From: an uncultured Treponema sp.
GTDB lineage: Bacteria > Spirochaetota > Spirochaetia > Treponematales > Treponemataceae
NCBI GenBank assembly: GCA_937877515.1
Contig: CALFIX010000038.1
Coordinates: 27,437-91,436 of the forward strand
Direction: 5' to 3'
DNA: 64,000 nucleotides
The notes under the pieces are model-generated. The model was given only the letters and a program-made list of their open reading frames with translations. It made no database searches and was not told where the DNA came from. Below, in pieces: positions 1 through 7,825 of this stretch (its first letter is position 1; each line of letters starts with the position of its first letter). The position numbers and the translations under genes are program-made.

Positions 1-1
1 C

Positions 2-280
2 GAAGCTATATATCAAAATACTAAATTTGAAAAACATGTAGTGCAGGATGTTGTAGAAGAGTTTTTAGTTCAATTAAAAGAGTCTTTAAAAGACGGTAAT
101 ACAATTGAATTAAGAACTTTTGGAACTTTTGAACCGCGTCTTAGAAAGGGGCGTATAACGGCTCATAATCCAAAAACTGGTGAAACCCTCTCTGTTCCAC
201 CGCATTATGTTGCAGCTTTCCGTTCTGGTAAGGAGCTTAAAAGTGCACTTTGGGATCTTCCCGTGGAACAAAATAAATAA
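2..280 (+). CDS. HU/IHF-family DNA-binding protein, 5' end outside window
   Basis: Small nucleoid-associated DNA-bending protein. The reading frame is already open at base 2 with coding-like residues (EAIYQNTKFEKHVVQ), so the true start lies upstream of the window; the GTG at 41 is probably internal. The 92 visible codons carry the HU/IHF signature: the GTFE turn, the basic arm with RKGR and NPKTGE, and the C-terminal AFRSGKELK helix. It ends in a polar VEQNK tail. The family is normally 90-100 residues, so only a few residues are missing. The lnt Shine-Dalgarno and start codon lie inside its last 50 bases, so the two genes are probably translationally coupled. HU versus IHF subtype cannot be decided. 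Confidence 0.9.
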   Translation, partial: EAIYQNTKFEKHVVQDVVEEFLVQLKESLKDGNTIELRTFGTFEPRLRKGRITAHNPKTGETLSVPPHYVAAFRSGKELKSALWDLPVEQNK

Positions 281-1880
281 ATCTTTTTTTCTAAATTTTT
301 TTCTTTGCATACTTTCATCTTTCTTATTTTGTTTTTCTCATCCCAGTTTTGTTTTTAAAGATGGTCTCTGGTTTTTAGCTTTTTTTTCTGTTTTTCCGGT
401 TTTTCTTTTAGTAAATAGAGTTTCTGTAAAGACTGTATGTTTATGGGGTGTTTTTTATTCTCTAGTAAGCTACTCGCTTTATGGTTTCTGGCTTGTAAAC
501 TATAGCATTGCAGCTTTTATTTCTCTCATGCTTTTGTACTGTATTTGGGAAGTTTTTTTGTTTCTGGCTTTAAAATATGTCTTGATTTTTTTTAAGAGCC
601 CTAATAGTTTTTTTATGCTTCCATTCGTGTTTGTTTCTTGGGAGTATTTACGTTCCTTAGGCTGGCTTGGTTTTTCTTATGGAGACTTAGGCTACAGTCA
701 ATGGAATAATTTTTTTATGCTTCCTTTTGCTTCTATTGGCGGAGTATGGATTTTAACTTTTTTCTGTGCTTTTTTTTCTTCCTTTCTTTCATTTGTTTTT
801 TATTCACTAAAATTAAAATCTAAAAATAATGCTGTTTTAGTCAGTGTTTTTGTTCTGGGAGTTTTTAGCTGTATTTTTTCTTTAGGAAAAGTTTTGTCTT
901 CTCCTTTAGACTGTAATGAAGAAGAGTGTAAAAGTTTAACTGTTTGTGCCGTTCAGAATAATACTGATTCAAGTAAATATGAAGTTGAGTTTTATAGAAG
1001 AGATGTTTCTTCACTTTTGTCTCTTTCAGAAAAAGCTTTGGAAGATAGTGATATAGATATTATAGTCTGGCCGGAAACAAGTGTCGTTCCGCCTGTAGAG
1101 TGGAATTTAAAACATGGAACGGATTCTGACAGGCTTAATCTTATAAATGAAGTTTTAAATTTTGCGGGTAAAATAGATTCTTGTCTTGTTTTAGGAAACC
1201 AAAGTAAAGAAGATGATGCAGATTATAATGCAGCCTTAGTTTTTAACAGTGATTCTTTGGGGAATAAAAAAGAAAATCCTCTAATCTACAGAAAGATACA
1301 TTTAGTGCCATTTACAGAGTATTTTGCATGGAAAAATATTTTCCCCCACATTTATAAAATCCTTCTTAACGGAGACTCCCGCTTATGGGAAAAGGGAAGC
1401 GAGTTTTCTGTATTCAGGGTAAATGATGTAGGTTTTTCAACACCAATTTGTTTTGAAGATACATTTGGCTCTTTGTGCAGGACTTATGTAAACAATGGTG
1501 CAGACTTTTTAATAAACTTAAGTAATGACTCCTGGGCAAAAAGCAATACGGCACAAAATCAGCATTTGTCAATGGCAGTTTTTAGGGCTGTAGAAAATGA
1601 ATGCCCTTTAGTGCGTAGTACCGCAAGTGGAGTTACATGCGTGATAGGTGCAAATGGAAAAATTTTAAAGCAGTGTGAAAGCTTTTCTGAATCTTATGTT
1701 GTAGAAAAAATAAAAATCAATGGAAATAAGAAAACTTTTTATACCCGCTTTGGAAACTGGTTTGCTTTTTTTTGTGTTTTTGTCTGTGTAATAATTTTTA
1801 TATATGGTGTGTTTTTTCGATTACTTGAAAATAAAAGCAAAAATGGAGTAGAATGTTCCTATGGCAAAAGAAAGTGGTAA
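243..1880 (+). CDS. lnt: Apolipoprotein N-acyltransferase
   Basis: Transfers the third acyl chain from phospholipid to the N-terminal Cys of diacylated lipoproteins in the inner membrane, the last step of lipoprotein maturation. About 220 N-terminal residues form hydrophobic membrane segments, followed by a nitrilase-fold periplasmic domain and a final membrane helix near residues 505-530. The nitrilase triad is visible: Glu in VWPETS (about 278), Lys in YRKIHLVPF (about 351) and Cys in PICFED (about 403), close to the E. coli E267/K335/C387 spacing. I chose GTG 243 because AAGGAG at 230-235 stands 7 nt before it; no better start lies between there and the first membrane helix. It overlaps HU by 38 nt and the bactofilin by 20 nt. 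Several lipoproteins in this window are likely substrates. Confidence 0.9.
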   Translation: MHFGIFPWNKINKSFFLNFFLCILSSFLFCFSHPSFVFKDGLWFLAFFSVFPVFLLVNRVSVKTVCLWGVFYSLVSYSLYGFWLVNYSIAAFISLMLLYCIWEVFLFLALKYVLIFFKSPNSFFMLPFVFVSWEYLRSLGWLGFSYGDLGYSQWNNFFMLPFASIGGVWILTFFCAFFSSFLSFVFYSLKLKSKNNAVLVSVFVLGVFSCIFSLGKVLSSPLDCNEEECKSLTVCAVQNNTDSSKYEVEFYRRDVSSLLSLSEKALEDSDIDIIVWPETSVVPPVEWNLKHGTDSDRLNLINEVLNFAGKIDSCLVLGNQSKEDDADYNAALVFNSDSLGNKKENPLIYRKIHLVPFTEYFAWKNIFPHIYKILLNGDSRLWEKGSEFSVFRVNDVGFSTPICFEDTFGSLCRTYVNNGADFLINLSNDSWAKSNTAQNQHLSMAVFRAVENECPLVRSTASGVTCVIGANGKILKQCESFSESYVVEKIKINGNKKTFYTRFGNWFAFFCVFVCVIIFIYGVFFRLLENKSKNGVECSYGKRKW

Positions 1881-2274
1881 TCTTACAGTATTTGGTTTAG
1901 AAACAGAATTTGACGGGACTTTAGAGTTTACAGACAGTCTTGTAATTACTGGAAAATTTACTGGAACTATAAATGCAAAAGGTTCTTTAGAAATAGAAAA
2001 AACTGCCGTTTGTAAAGTTGATTCAATGACAGCAGAGTCAATAATTATTTCTGGACAGGTAGAAGGTAATGTAAATGCTCATGAACGTATTGAGCTCTGT
2101 AACGGAAGTAAAGTAAAGGGTGATTTAAGTTCTGCACGACTAAGAATAGGTGACAATGTAGACTTTGAGGGGCAGGTTTCCATGCTGGACGAAGTTCCTG
2201 ATGTAGACATTTTTAAAGTTGCTTCTAGTGAATTTAAAAATTCGCTTATCTTAAAAACTGATGAAGCTCATTGA
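1861..2274 (+). CDS. Bactofilin-family cytoskeletal protein
   Basis: Polymer-forming cytoskeletal protein of 137 residues. The centre (about residues 15-110) is a repetitive hydrophobic/Gly pattern with short beta turns (LVITGKFTGTINAKGSLEIE, IIISGQVEGNVNAHERIEL) typical of the right-handed beta-helix of bactofilins (DUF583). The short N-terminus and the charged C-tail are expected to be disordered. Bactofilins form filaments at the membrane and serve morphogenesis; in helical bacteria they can influence cell shape. The gene overlaps the end of lnt by 20 nt, so it is probably cotranscribed and coupled. The rho promoter begins within its last codons. Confidence 0.88.
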   Translation: MAKESGNLTVFGLETEFDGTLEFTDSLVITGKFTGTINAKGSLEIEKTAVCKVDSMTAESIIISGQVEGNVNAHERIELCNGSKVKGDLSSARLRIGDNVDFEGQVSMLDEVPDVDIFKVASSEFKNSLILKTDEAH

Positions 2275-2300
2275 CAAATATTTAATTTTGAGTGTACAAT
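2271..2300 (+). promoter_or_regulatory. Strong sigma70-type promoter for rho
   Basis: TTGACA at 2271-2276, an 18-nt spacer and TACAAT at 2295-2300. This is one of the best consensus matches in the window. It predicts a start near 2307 and a 5' leader of about 160 nt ahead of rho. Confidence 0.75.
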
Positions 2301-2306
2301 AATGTA

Positions 2307-2467
2307 ATATATGGGGCAATGTATTTTAGCCCCTTAAGACTTTCTAATCAAAGAGTATTTTTTTTGACTTCCTTTTTATTTTTAATTATTACAGGTAAAG
2401 AGTGTAAAAGTTTAGGCTCTCTTTATTCGTTAAAAAATAATCAAATCTCAAATGGAGAATTAAAATC
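2307..2467 (+). other. Long 5' leader of rho
   Basis: Predicted untranslated leader between the TTGACA/TACAAT promoter and the rho start codon. Near its 5' end GGGGC (2313-2317) and GCCCC (2329-2333) can pair around an 11-nt loop; the remainder is U-rich. A possible 61-codon reading frame starting at 2292 would begin at or upstream of the transcription start and shows no protein-like composition, so I treat the region as non-coding. Autogenous control of rho through its leader is known in other bacteria; here it is inference. Confidence 0.45.
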
Positions 2468-4336
2468 ATGGCATTAAGAAAAAGCCGTGGCGAAGAAGCC
2501 GTAGATGCAACGCCAGAAACAGAAAACAGAGAAGAAAATTTAGCAACTGAAGAAGTAAAACCAAAAAGAAAACGTGTAGTCCGTTCTAAAACAGCAGCTC
2601 AAGAATCTGAAGTAACAGAAAATACTGAAAATCAAGAAAATCAGGTAGCAAATGAAGAGTCCTCTAGTGTAACAGAAGTCTCAACAGCTTTGGAAGGTGA
2701 GAACCTTGAAAACTCTTCTTCTGATAATACTCAAAGTCAAGAAGCTACAGAAAATACAGAACAAGGTTCATCTGATTCTTCTCGTTCAGAATCAAATCAC
2801 ACAGAGTACCATGGTCAACAGCGTTACGATAATCGCAGGTATAACAATTACAGTAACAGATACAATAATTATAATAACGGTAACGAAGGCTCTTATCAGA
2901 ATAATGGGTATAATCGCGGTTATAATAATAATCGACGCTACAATAATGGATATAACCGCTATAATAATAACAGCAATTACGAACGCAGTGCTCAGGCTAG
3001 GTTAGAAGCTGTGGAGGCTGCTCAGCGTATAGAAAATCCAGAAGAGTACGAGTCAAAACCTCGACTTCAGATAAATGAACTTACATTAAAGAGCATGCCA
3101 GAGCTGAGAGAGCTGGCCCTGCAGTACGGAATGAATGCCGATGATTTGGCTCCGATGAAAAAGCAAGATCTTATCTTTAGCATTCTTAAGGCTCATACTG
3201 AACACGGCGGAATTATTTTTGCAAGTGGTGCCTTAGAAATTTTACCAGACGGATATGGATTCTTGCGTAGTCCTCAAAATAATTATCTTCCCGGTCCTGA
3301 TGATATTTATATTTCTCCAAGTCAGATTAGACTTTTTAACTTAAAGACCGGTGACACAATTTATGGTCAGACACGTAGTCCAAAAGAAGGCGAGCGTTTC
3401 TTTGCCCTTTTACGCATAGAAACAGTAAACTTTGATGAGCCACGTGTTGCACAGACTCGTGTTCCTTTTGAAAACCTGACACCTCTTTATCCAAATGAAA
3501 AATTAAGATTAGAGACTGTAAGTACAGAACTTAGTACTCGTATTGTAGACCTTTTTGCTCCAATCGGTAAGGGACAGCGTCTTTTGATTGTTGCTCCTCC
3601 AAAAGCCGGTAAAACAATTCTTATGCAGAAGGTTGCAAATGCCATTACTGCAAATAACCCTGATGTTTATCTTATTGTTCTTCTTATAGATGAGCGTCCT
3701 GAAGAAGTTACAGAAATGGAGCGCAGCATAAAGGCAGAAGTTATTTCTTCTACTTTTGATGAACAGGCGACCCGTCACGTTCAGGTTGCAGAAATGGTTT
3801 TGGAAAAAGCAAAGCGTCTTGTTGAGCATAAAAAAGACGTCGTAATTTTCTTAGACTCTATTACCCGTCTAGCCAGGGCCTATAACCAAACTGTTCCAAC
3901 AAGCGGTAAGGTTTTGTCTGGTGGTGTGGACTCAAATGCTCTTCATAAGCCAAAGAGATTCTTTGGTGCAGCCCGAAATGTAGAAGAAGGCGGAAGCCTT
4001 ACAATTATTTCTACAGCTCTCATAGAAACTGGCAGCCGCATGGATGAAGTTATATTTGAAGAGTTTAAGGGAACAGGTAACTCAGAAATTGACCTCGACA
4101 GAAAGCTTGCAGAACGAAGAATGTTCCCTGCTATTAATATTAAAAAATCTGGCACACGTAAGGAAGAACTTTTGCTTACAGATAATGAGCTTCAGAAGAT
4201 GTGGGTATTACGCAAGGTTCTTAATGATATGGAAGATGCTGATATCTTAGGTCTTATTATGGACAAAATGCGTAAGACAAAAGATAATGATGCCTTCCTG
4301 GCTAGCATGAATGCCGGAACTGCAGCTGTAGATTAA
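2468..4336 (+). CDS. rho: Transcription termination factor Rho with long disordered N-terminal insert
   Basis: Hexameric RNA-dependent ATPase helicase that terminates transcription. The catalytic two-thirds is canonical: RNA-binding DGYGFLRSP near residue 261, Walker A PPKAGKT ending about 383, Walker B VIFLDSITRLARA, the Q-loop region PTSGKVLSGG and the R-loop region IISTALIETGSRMD. The protein is 622 residues against about 420 in E. coli. The extra length lies at the N-terminus: an acidic Glu/Asn/Ser-rich stretch (residues 1-110), then a region of about 60 residues made almost only of Asn, Tyr, Arg and Gly (about 113-172), then the normal N-terminal helical domain. ATG 2468 follows GGAG at about 10 nt. 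It has its own strong promoter and a long leader. Confidence 0.96.
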   Translation: MALRKSRGEEAVDATPETENREENLATEEVKPKRKRVVRSKTAAQESEVTENTENQENQVANEESSSVTEVSTALEGENLENSSSDNTQSQEATENTEQGSSDSSRSESNHTEYHGQQRYDNRRYNNYSNRYNNYNNGNEGSYQNNGYNRGYNNNRRYNNGYNRYNNNSNYERSAQARLEAVEAAQRIENPEEYESKPRLQINELTLKSMPELRELALQYGMNADDLAPMKKQDLIFSILKAHTEHGGIIFASGALEILPDGYGFLRSPQNNYLPGPDDIYISPSQIRLFNLKTGDTIYGQTRSPKEGERFFALLRIETVNFDEPRVAQTRVPFENLTPLYPNEKLRLETVSTELSTRIVDLFAPIGKGQRLLIVAPPKAGKTILMQKVANAITANNPDVYLIVLLIDERPEEVTEMERSIKAEVISSTFDEQATRHVQVAEMVLEKAKRLVEHKKDVVIFLDSITRLARAYNQTVPTSGKVLSGGVDSNALHKPKRFFGAARNVEEGGSLTIISTALIETGSRMDEVIFEEFKGTGNSEIDLDRKLAERRMFPAINIKKSGTRKEELLLTDNELQKMWVLRKVLNDMEDADILGLIMDKMRKTKDNDAFLASMNAGTAAVD

Positions 4337-4345
4337 AGCTAAAAA

Positions 4346-5479
4346 ATGACAGACGAAAAACTTTCGTACCAGAAGGAACTCTTTTTTAACCGCCTTTCCA
4401 AACAGTATAAGGTTTTAAGAAAATGGGCAAGAAAAAACAGGGTTTCTTCCTATAGGCTTTATGATAAAGATATTCCGGAAATTCCTCTTGCTTTAGATTT
4501 ATACACTTTTCTGCCTCCTTACATCGATACAAAAAAAGATGCTGTTGAGTATGAAAATGCCTTTTGTTCTGCAATAAGTGCAAATGGAAAGGACGCAAAA
4601 CGTTTTCTTGAAGAAGAAAAAAATCTTTCATGGGCACATCTTTATCTTTATGAACGTCCCTACGAAAAAGATGAAAAAGAAGAAGAGCTTTGGTTTAATG
4701 AAATGGCTCTGGCTTGTGCAGAAGTGCTTGGAATAGAACAAAGTCATGTAATAACAAAGACCCGTAAAAAATTTTCCGGAACAGAAGAAGGCAGATCTGA
4801 GCAATACGAAAAGCTGAATGACAGTAATCACTCCAGCGTTACGGGTCTTGTTTTTGAGCAGGGAGAGCTTTTTAGCGTAAATCTTACTGATTACATAGAC
4901 ACAGGATTGTTTTTTGACCACAGACCTTTGAGAAAAACTGTCAGAGAAAACTGCAAAGGTAAATCTGTATTGAATCTTTTTTGTTATACAGGAAGTTTTT
5001 CTGTATATGCCGCAGAGGGCGGGGCCAGATTTGTTCAAAGTGTAGACCTTAGCAATACTTATCTTGAGTGGGCAAAGAAAAACCTTATGATTAATGGTTT
5101 TTCCGATAGTGAGAAATATGAGTTTACAAGACAGGATGTCTTAAGTTTTTTAAGTGCATTAAATGAAGACCCTCAAAGTAAAAAATTTGATGTAATAGTT
5201 TTAGACCCTCCGACATTTTCTAATTCTAAAAAGACGGCAACGACTTTAGATATAAACAGGGACTGGCCTCTTTTGGTAAGGAACTGTATGTCGCTTTTGT
5301 CTTCTAAAGGTGTTCTTTATTTCAGTACAAATAGCCGCAGGTTAAAATTTGAACCAGGTTTACTTTCTGATTTTATAGGATTTGAAGATTTTAAAATTCT
5401 AGAAATTACAGATAGTACAATTCCTGAAGATTATAGAAATATAAAAATACATAGAGCCTGGAAAATTGTAAAAAGCTAG
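4346..5479 (+). CDS. RlmK-type 23S rRNA methyltransferase (stand-alone)
   Basis: SAM-dependent methyltransferase of 377 residues that matches the C-terminal (RlmK) half of the E. coli RlmKL fusion, which makes m7G2069 in 23S rRNA. Landmarks in order: N-terminal FFNRLSKQYKVLRKWAR, the YRLYDKDIPE segment, the QYEKL and NLTDYIDTGLFFDHR motifs, SAM-binding NLFCYTGSFSVYAA (about residue 210) and motif IV VLDPPTFSNS (about 287). The THUMP/RlmL half is absent, so this is a single-function enzyme; RlmI-type activity cannot be excluded by eye. It starts 9 nt after the rho stop without a good Shine-Dalgarno of its own and is probably cotranscribed with rho. Confidence 0.85.
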   Translation: MTDEKLSYQKELFFNRLSKQYKVLRKWARKNRVSSYRLYDKDIPEIPLALDLYTFLPPYIDTKKDAVEYENAFCSAISANGKDAKRFLEEEKNLSWAHLYLYERPYEKDEKEEELWFNEMALACAEVLGIEQSHVITKTRKKFSGTEEGRSEQYEKLNDSNHSSVTGLVFEQGELFSVNLTDYIDTGLFFDHRPLRKTVRENCKGKSVLNLFCYTGSFSVYAAEGGARFVQSVDLSNTYLEWAKKNLMINGFSDSEKYEFTRQDVLSFLSALNEDPQSKKFDVIVLDPPTFSNSKKTATTLDINRDWPLLVRNCMSLLSSKGVLYFSTNSRRLKFEPGLLSDFIGFEDFKILEITDSTIPEDYRNIKIHRAWKIVKS

Positions 5480-5547
5480 AGTCTTTGCTCATCTTGCATT
5501 CATAAACTAATATTTACACTTATACTCAAAAATGTTAGTATTTGCGA

Positions 5548-7299
5548 ATGAAGAAATTTTTTGCATTACTATTTACATTTTTTTTATTTATTTCTCTTTG
5601 TGCAGAAGAGAATGTTAAAGACTATTCTTCTTCAAATCTTTCTGTTCCGATTTCAGATTCTGTTTATCAGCTTTTGGAGTATGCAGACGTAAAAGGTTAT
5701 ATACCGCTCCTTCCTATGCGTAAACCTTATTCACATAATTTTGTTGTAAAACAGCTAAAGGAAGTTTTATCTTCTGATAGGTTAACGGATAAAGAAAAAA
5801 AAATGTTTTCTCAGGCTCTGCTCAGGCTCTGTCCAGAAGAGAAAGGTGAATGGTATAAAACCGGAAGCTACACAAATCGTTATGATGATTGCGGTGACCT
5901 TCCTGTAACTGCAGGTGCTGCATGGAAATCAGAAGCTGCATTTAATTTTAACGATGCCTCTTTTTCTAACGAACACTGGGGTGGGGCATATTTTCTTGGA
6001 AACATAGGTGTAAACGTTTCCTACAAATTTGATGCCTGGGGCGGAATAATGAAGCAGGACGAGTCTGCTTTTGCTCCATATACATTTGATAAAAGTTGGG
6101 ACGGGTATCAGTTTATTTTTTCAGATTTTTATGAATATGTTGCTGTTAGCGAAGAATGGTCAGGCGGTCTAAAATTAGAACCGGAACTTGTGGCTTCTTT
6201 TTATGATGACAGGGTCTCTGTTGATTTCTCGCGCACAAGACGCAACTGGGGCTACGGATCTTCAAGTCTTTTTCTTTCTTCTGATGCACAGCCGTTCTTG
6301 GCTTTAGAAACTCATCTTTTCCCTGTAAAGTGGTTTGAAACAAATTATATAGTCGGTACATTGGAATACGAGAGCAATGGAAACTTAAAAACTTCTGCAT
6401 CAGATTCTCAAACCATGTATTCAATGATTTCCGGGCAGTTTAATATTGGTGATTATGCCTATTTTGGCGCCGTTTCCAGCGGTGTATGGTGCAAGAGACT
6501 TGAACTGGGGTACATGTATCCTTTGCTGCTTCCGTTCTTGTATCAGAATCAGATTGGAGACTTTGATAATGTTCAGATTGGACTTTATGCAGGTACCCAA
6601 ATACCCAACGTTACTCATCTTTATTTTGAGCTTTTTATTGATGAATGTAATATTACTGAGGAAAACTTTTTTAATAAAGACAGAAATATGTACGCTTTCC
6701 AGGCTGGTGCAAAGACACCGGTTCCTGTATGGCTTTCTGTCCTTACAGCACAGTACACTAAAATAGAGCCTTATATGTATACTCATCCTGATACAGAAAA
6801 TCCTTGGTATTCGACAACGTCTTCTTATTCCGGCTATATAAATACTTCTTATCTTAACCACGGGGAATGTATTGGTTATTACTTACCGCCAAACAGTGAT
6901 GAATTTTTAATTTCATTTGAATCAGCACCTCTTTCTTTTTTGAATACAACGGCATCTTATGCACTTGTAAGACACGGTTGTACAAGAGGAAGCAAGGCTG
7001 TAGACGGCTCCAGCTATACAGACACATTGAATTATTCTAATTTAAATAGTAATTCAGAGGGTGAGATTTACTGGAAAAACTTTTTGCATGACGGTGCTTA
7101 TGAATGGATAAATTATTTGACTCTCGGAGCCAGTATAGATTTAAGAAAATGGAGTCTGCCGGTTTCTGTTAATCTTTCTTATACATTCTCTTATACATTG
7201 CACAGTTATGGAACTTCAGATTCCATTGAATTTTTTAGCGATGATGAATATTCCAATTCTGTCGGAAACTACGTAAACCTGTCATTTAGAATTTATTAA
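5548..7299 (+). CDS. Outer-membrane beta-barrel protein, Wzi-like, paralogue of the 49006 gene
   Basis: Predicted exported outer-membrane barrel of 583 residues. ATG 5548 gives a clean signal peptide (MKKFFALLFTFFLF, cut near LCAEE). The mature N-terminus (VPISDSVYQLLEYADVKGYI, then a PMRKPYS segment) resembles the leading module of Wzi/capsule-assembly-type barrels. The rest is rich in alternating aromatic and polar strands with Gly/Asn/Asp turns, and the chain ends in an aromatic residue (FRIY), as the BAM complex expects. A C-x-G-x-x-x-PPNSD segment followed about 25 residues later by RH is shared with the protein at 49006-50817, so the two are paralogues. The substrate is unknown; porin or surface-polysaccharide roles are possible. 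A TATACT element at 5521-5526 may drive it. It ends at a shared terminator facing rpmE. Confidence 0.7.
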   Translation: MKKFFALLFTFFLFISLCAEENVKDYSSSNLSVPISDSVYQLLEYADVKGYIPLLPMRKPYSHNFVVKQLKEVLSSDRLTDKEKKMFSQALLRLCPEEKGEWYKTGSYTNRYDDCGDLPVTAGAAWKSEAAFNFNDASFSNEHWGGAYFLGNIGVNVSYKFDAWGGIMKQDESAFAPYTFDKSWDGYQFIFSDFYEYVAVSEEWSGGLKLEPELVASFYDDRVSVDFSRTRRNWGYGSSSLFLSSDAQPFLALETHLFPVKWFETNYIVGTLEYESNGNLKTSASDSQTMYSMISGQFNIGDYAYFGAVSSGVWCKRLELGYMYPLLLPFLYQNQIGDFDNVQIGLYAGTQIPNVTHLYFELFIDECNITEENFFNKDRNMYAFQAGAKTPVPVWLSVLTAQYTKIEPYMYTHPDTENPWYSTTSSYSGYINTSYLNHGECIGYYLPPNSDEFLISFESAPLSFLNTTASYALVRHGCTRGSKAVDGSSYTDTLNYSNLNSNSEGEIYWKNFLHDGAYEWINYLTLGASIDLRKWSLPVSVNLSYTFSYTLHSYGTSDSIEFFSDDEYSNSVGNYVNLSFRIY

Positions 7300-7306
7300 A
7301 AAAAAA

Positions 7307-7352
7307 GGGAATTGTTCCAGAAAGCAACAGTCCTGCCGAACAATCCCTTTTT
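7307..7352. terminator. Bidirectional terminator between barrel gene and rpmE
   Basis: GGGAATTGTT (7307-7316) pairs with AACAATCCC (7339-7347) with one bulge around a 22-nt loop. A-rich sequence precedes it and TTTTT follows it, so it can act for both convergent genes. Confidence 0.75.
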
Positions 7353-7367
7353 GTTACAAAGTAGAAA

Positions 7368-7583
7368 TTACTTTGCTTCAGAAGAAGCAATTCCGTATCT
7401 CTTGTTAAAGCGGTCAATACGACCAGCTGTGTCAACAAGCTTCTGCTTACCAGTATAGAACGGGTGGCAAGCTGAACAAATTTCAACGTGAATGTTTTCT
7501 ACTGTTGATTTTGTTTCGATTACGTTACCACAAACACATGTAATTTTTGTAAGTTTGTAGTCTGGGTGAATGCCCTTTTTCAT
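7368..7583 (-). CDS. rpmE: 50S ribosomal protein L31, zinc-binding type
   Basis: Large-subunit ribosomal protein bL31 of 71 residues. It begins MKKGIHPDY, the family hallmark, and carries the zinc ligands CVC near residue 16 and CSAC near 37, then FYTGKQKLVDTAGRIDRF. The four-Cys version is used under zinc-replete conditions. I chose the ATG at 7583 because AAGGAG stands 6-7 nt upstream on the minus strand; a longer frame exists but is not protein-like. It is preceded by an unusually long leader driven by a promoter about 165 nt upstream. A bidirectional terminator separates it from the convergent barrel gene. Confidence 0.95.
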   Translation of the reverse strand: MKKGIHPDYKLTKITCVCGNVIETKSTVENIHVEICSACHPFYTGKQKLVDTAGRIDRFNKRYGIASSEAK

Positions 7584-7741
7584 TTGTTTCTCCTTGTCTT
7601 GCCCGGCGGTAAAGAACAACCAGTCAGCTCAAGCACCAAACTTTCGCGAAAGCACTAAGCGTAAAGCTAAAAAAGTGCAGACAGTGCCTCATTCTCTTAC
7701 TGTTATCGCCCAAGTTACTGCCACAAGAACACGTAAATTGA
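7584..7741 (-). promoter_or_regulatory. Long structured leader of rpmE
   Basis: About 155 nt separate the predicted transcription start (near 7741, minus strand) from the L31 start codon. The leader contains the perfect palindrome CTTTCGCGAAAG and is noticeably less AT-rich than other intergenic DNA here. Ribosomal-protein leaders that bind their own product are known for L31 in other phyla, so an autoregulatory RNA is plausible but not shown. No protein-like frame is convincing on either strand. Confidence 0.45.
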
Positions 7742-7747
7742 TGCGGC

Positions 7748-7776
7748 ATAATAACATAATAATTATTTTGTTGCAA
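7748..7776 (-). promoter_or_regulatory. Promoter for rpmE
   Basis: On the minus strand TTGCAA (7771-7776), a 17-nt spacer and TATTAT (7748-7753). Close to the sigma70 consensus, with the start predicted near 7741. Confidence 0.65.
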
Positions 7777-7790
7777 GAGCTAAATTGGTA

Positions 7791-7819
7791 TGGCAATTCT
7801 AAACTTTTAATGTTACACT
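7791..7819 (+). promoter_or_regulatory. Promoter placed for a leaderless DUF368 mRNA
   Basis: TGGCAA at 7791-7796, a 17-nt spacer and TACACT at 7814-7819. The -10 ends 6 nt before the ATG at 7826, so transcription should start at or next to the A of the start codon. No Shine-Dalgarno is present. Confidence 0.6.
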
Positions 7820-7825
7820 CTGAAT

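Noticed and set aside
2313..2333. Terminator or riboswitch in the rho leader
   Set aside because: The 5-bp stem is not followed by a T-run and resembles no known riboswitch; kept only as part of the leader.
2292..2477. Possible 61-codon gene before rho
   Set aside because: It starts inside the -10 region of the rho promoter, has no ribosome site and reads as low-complexity hydrophobic sequence.
2697..3005. Ile/Thr-rich frame inside rho
   Set aside because: Out-of-frame shadow of the Asn/Tyr-rich repeats.
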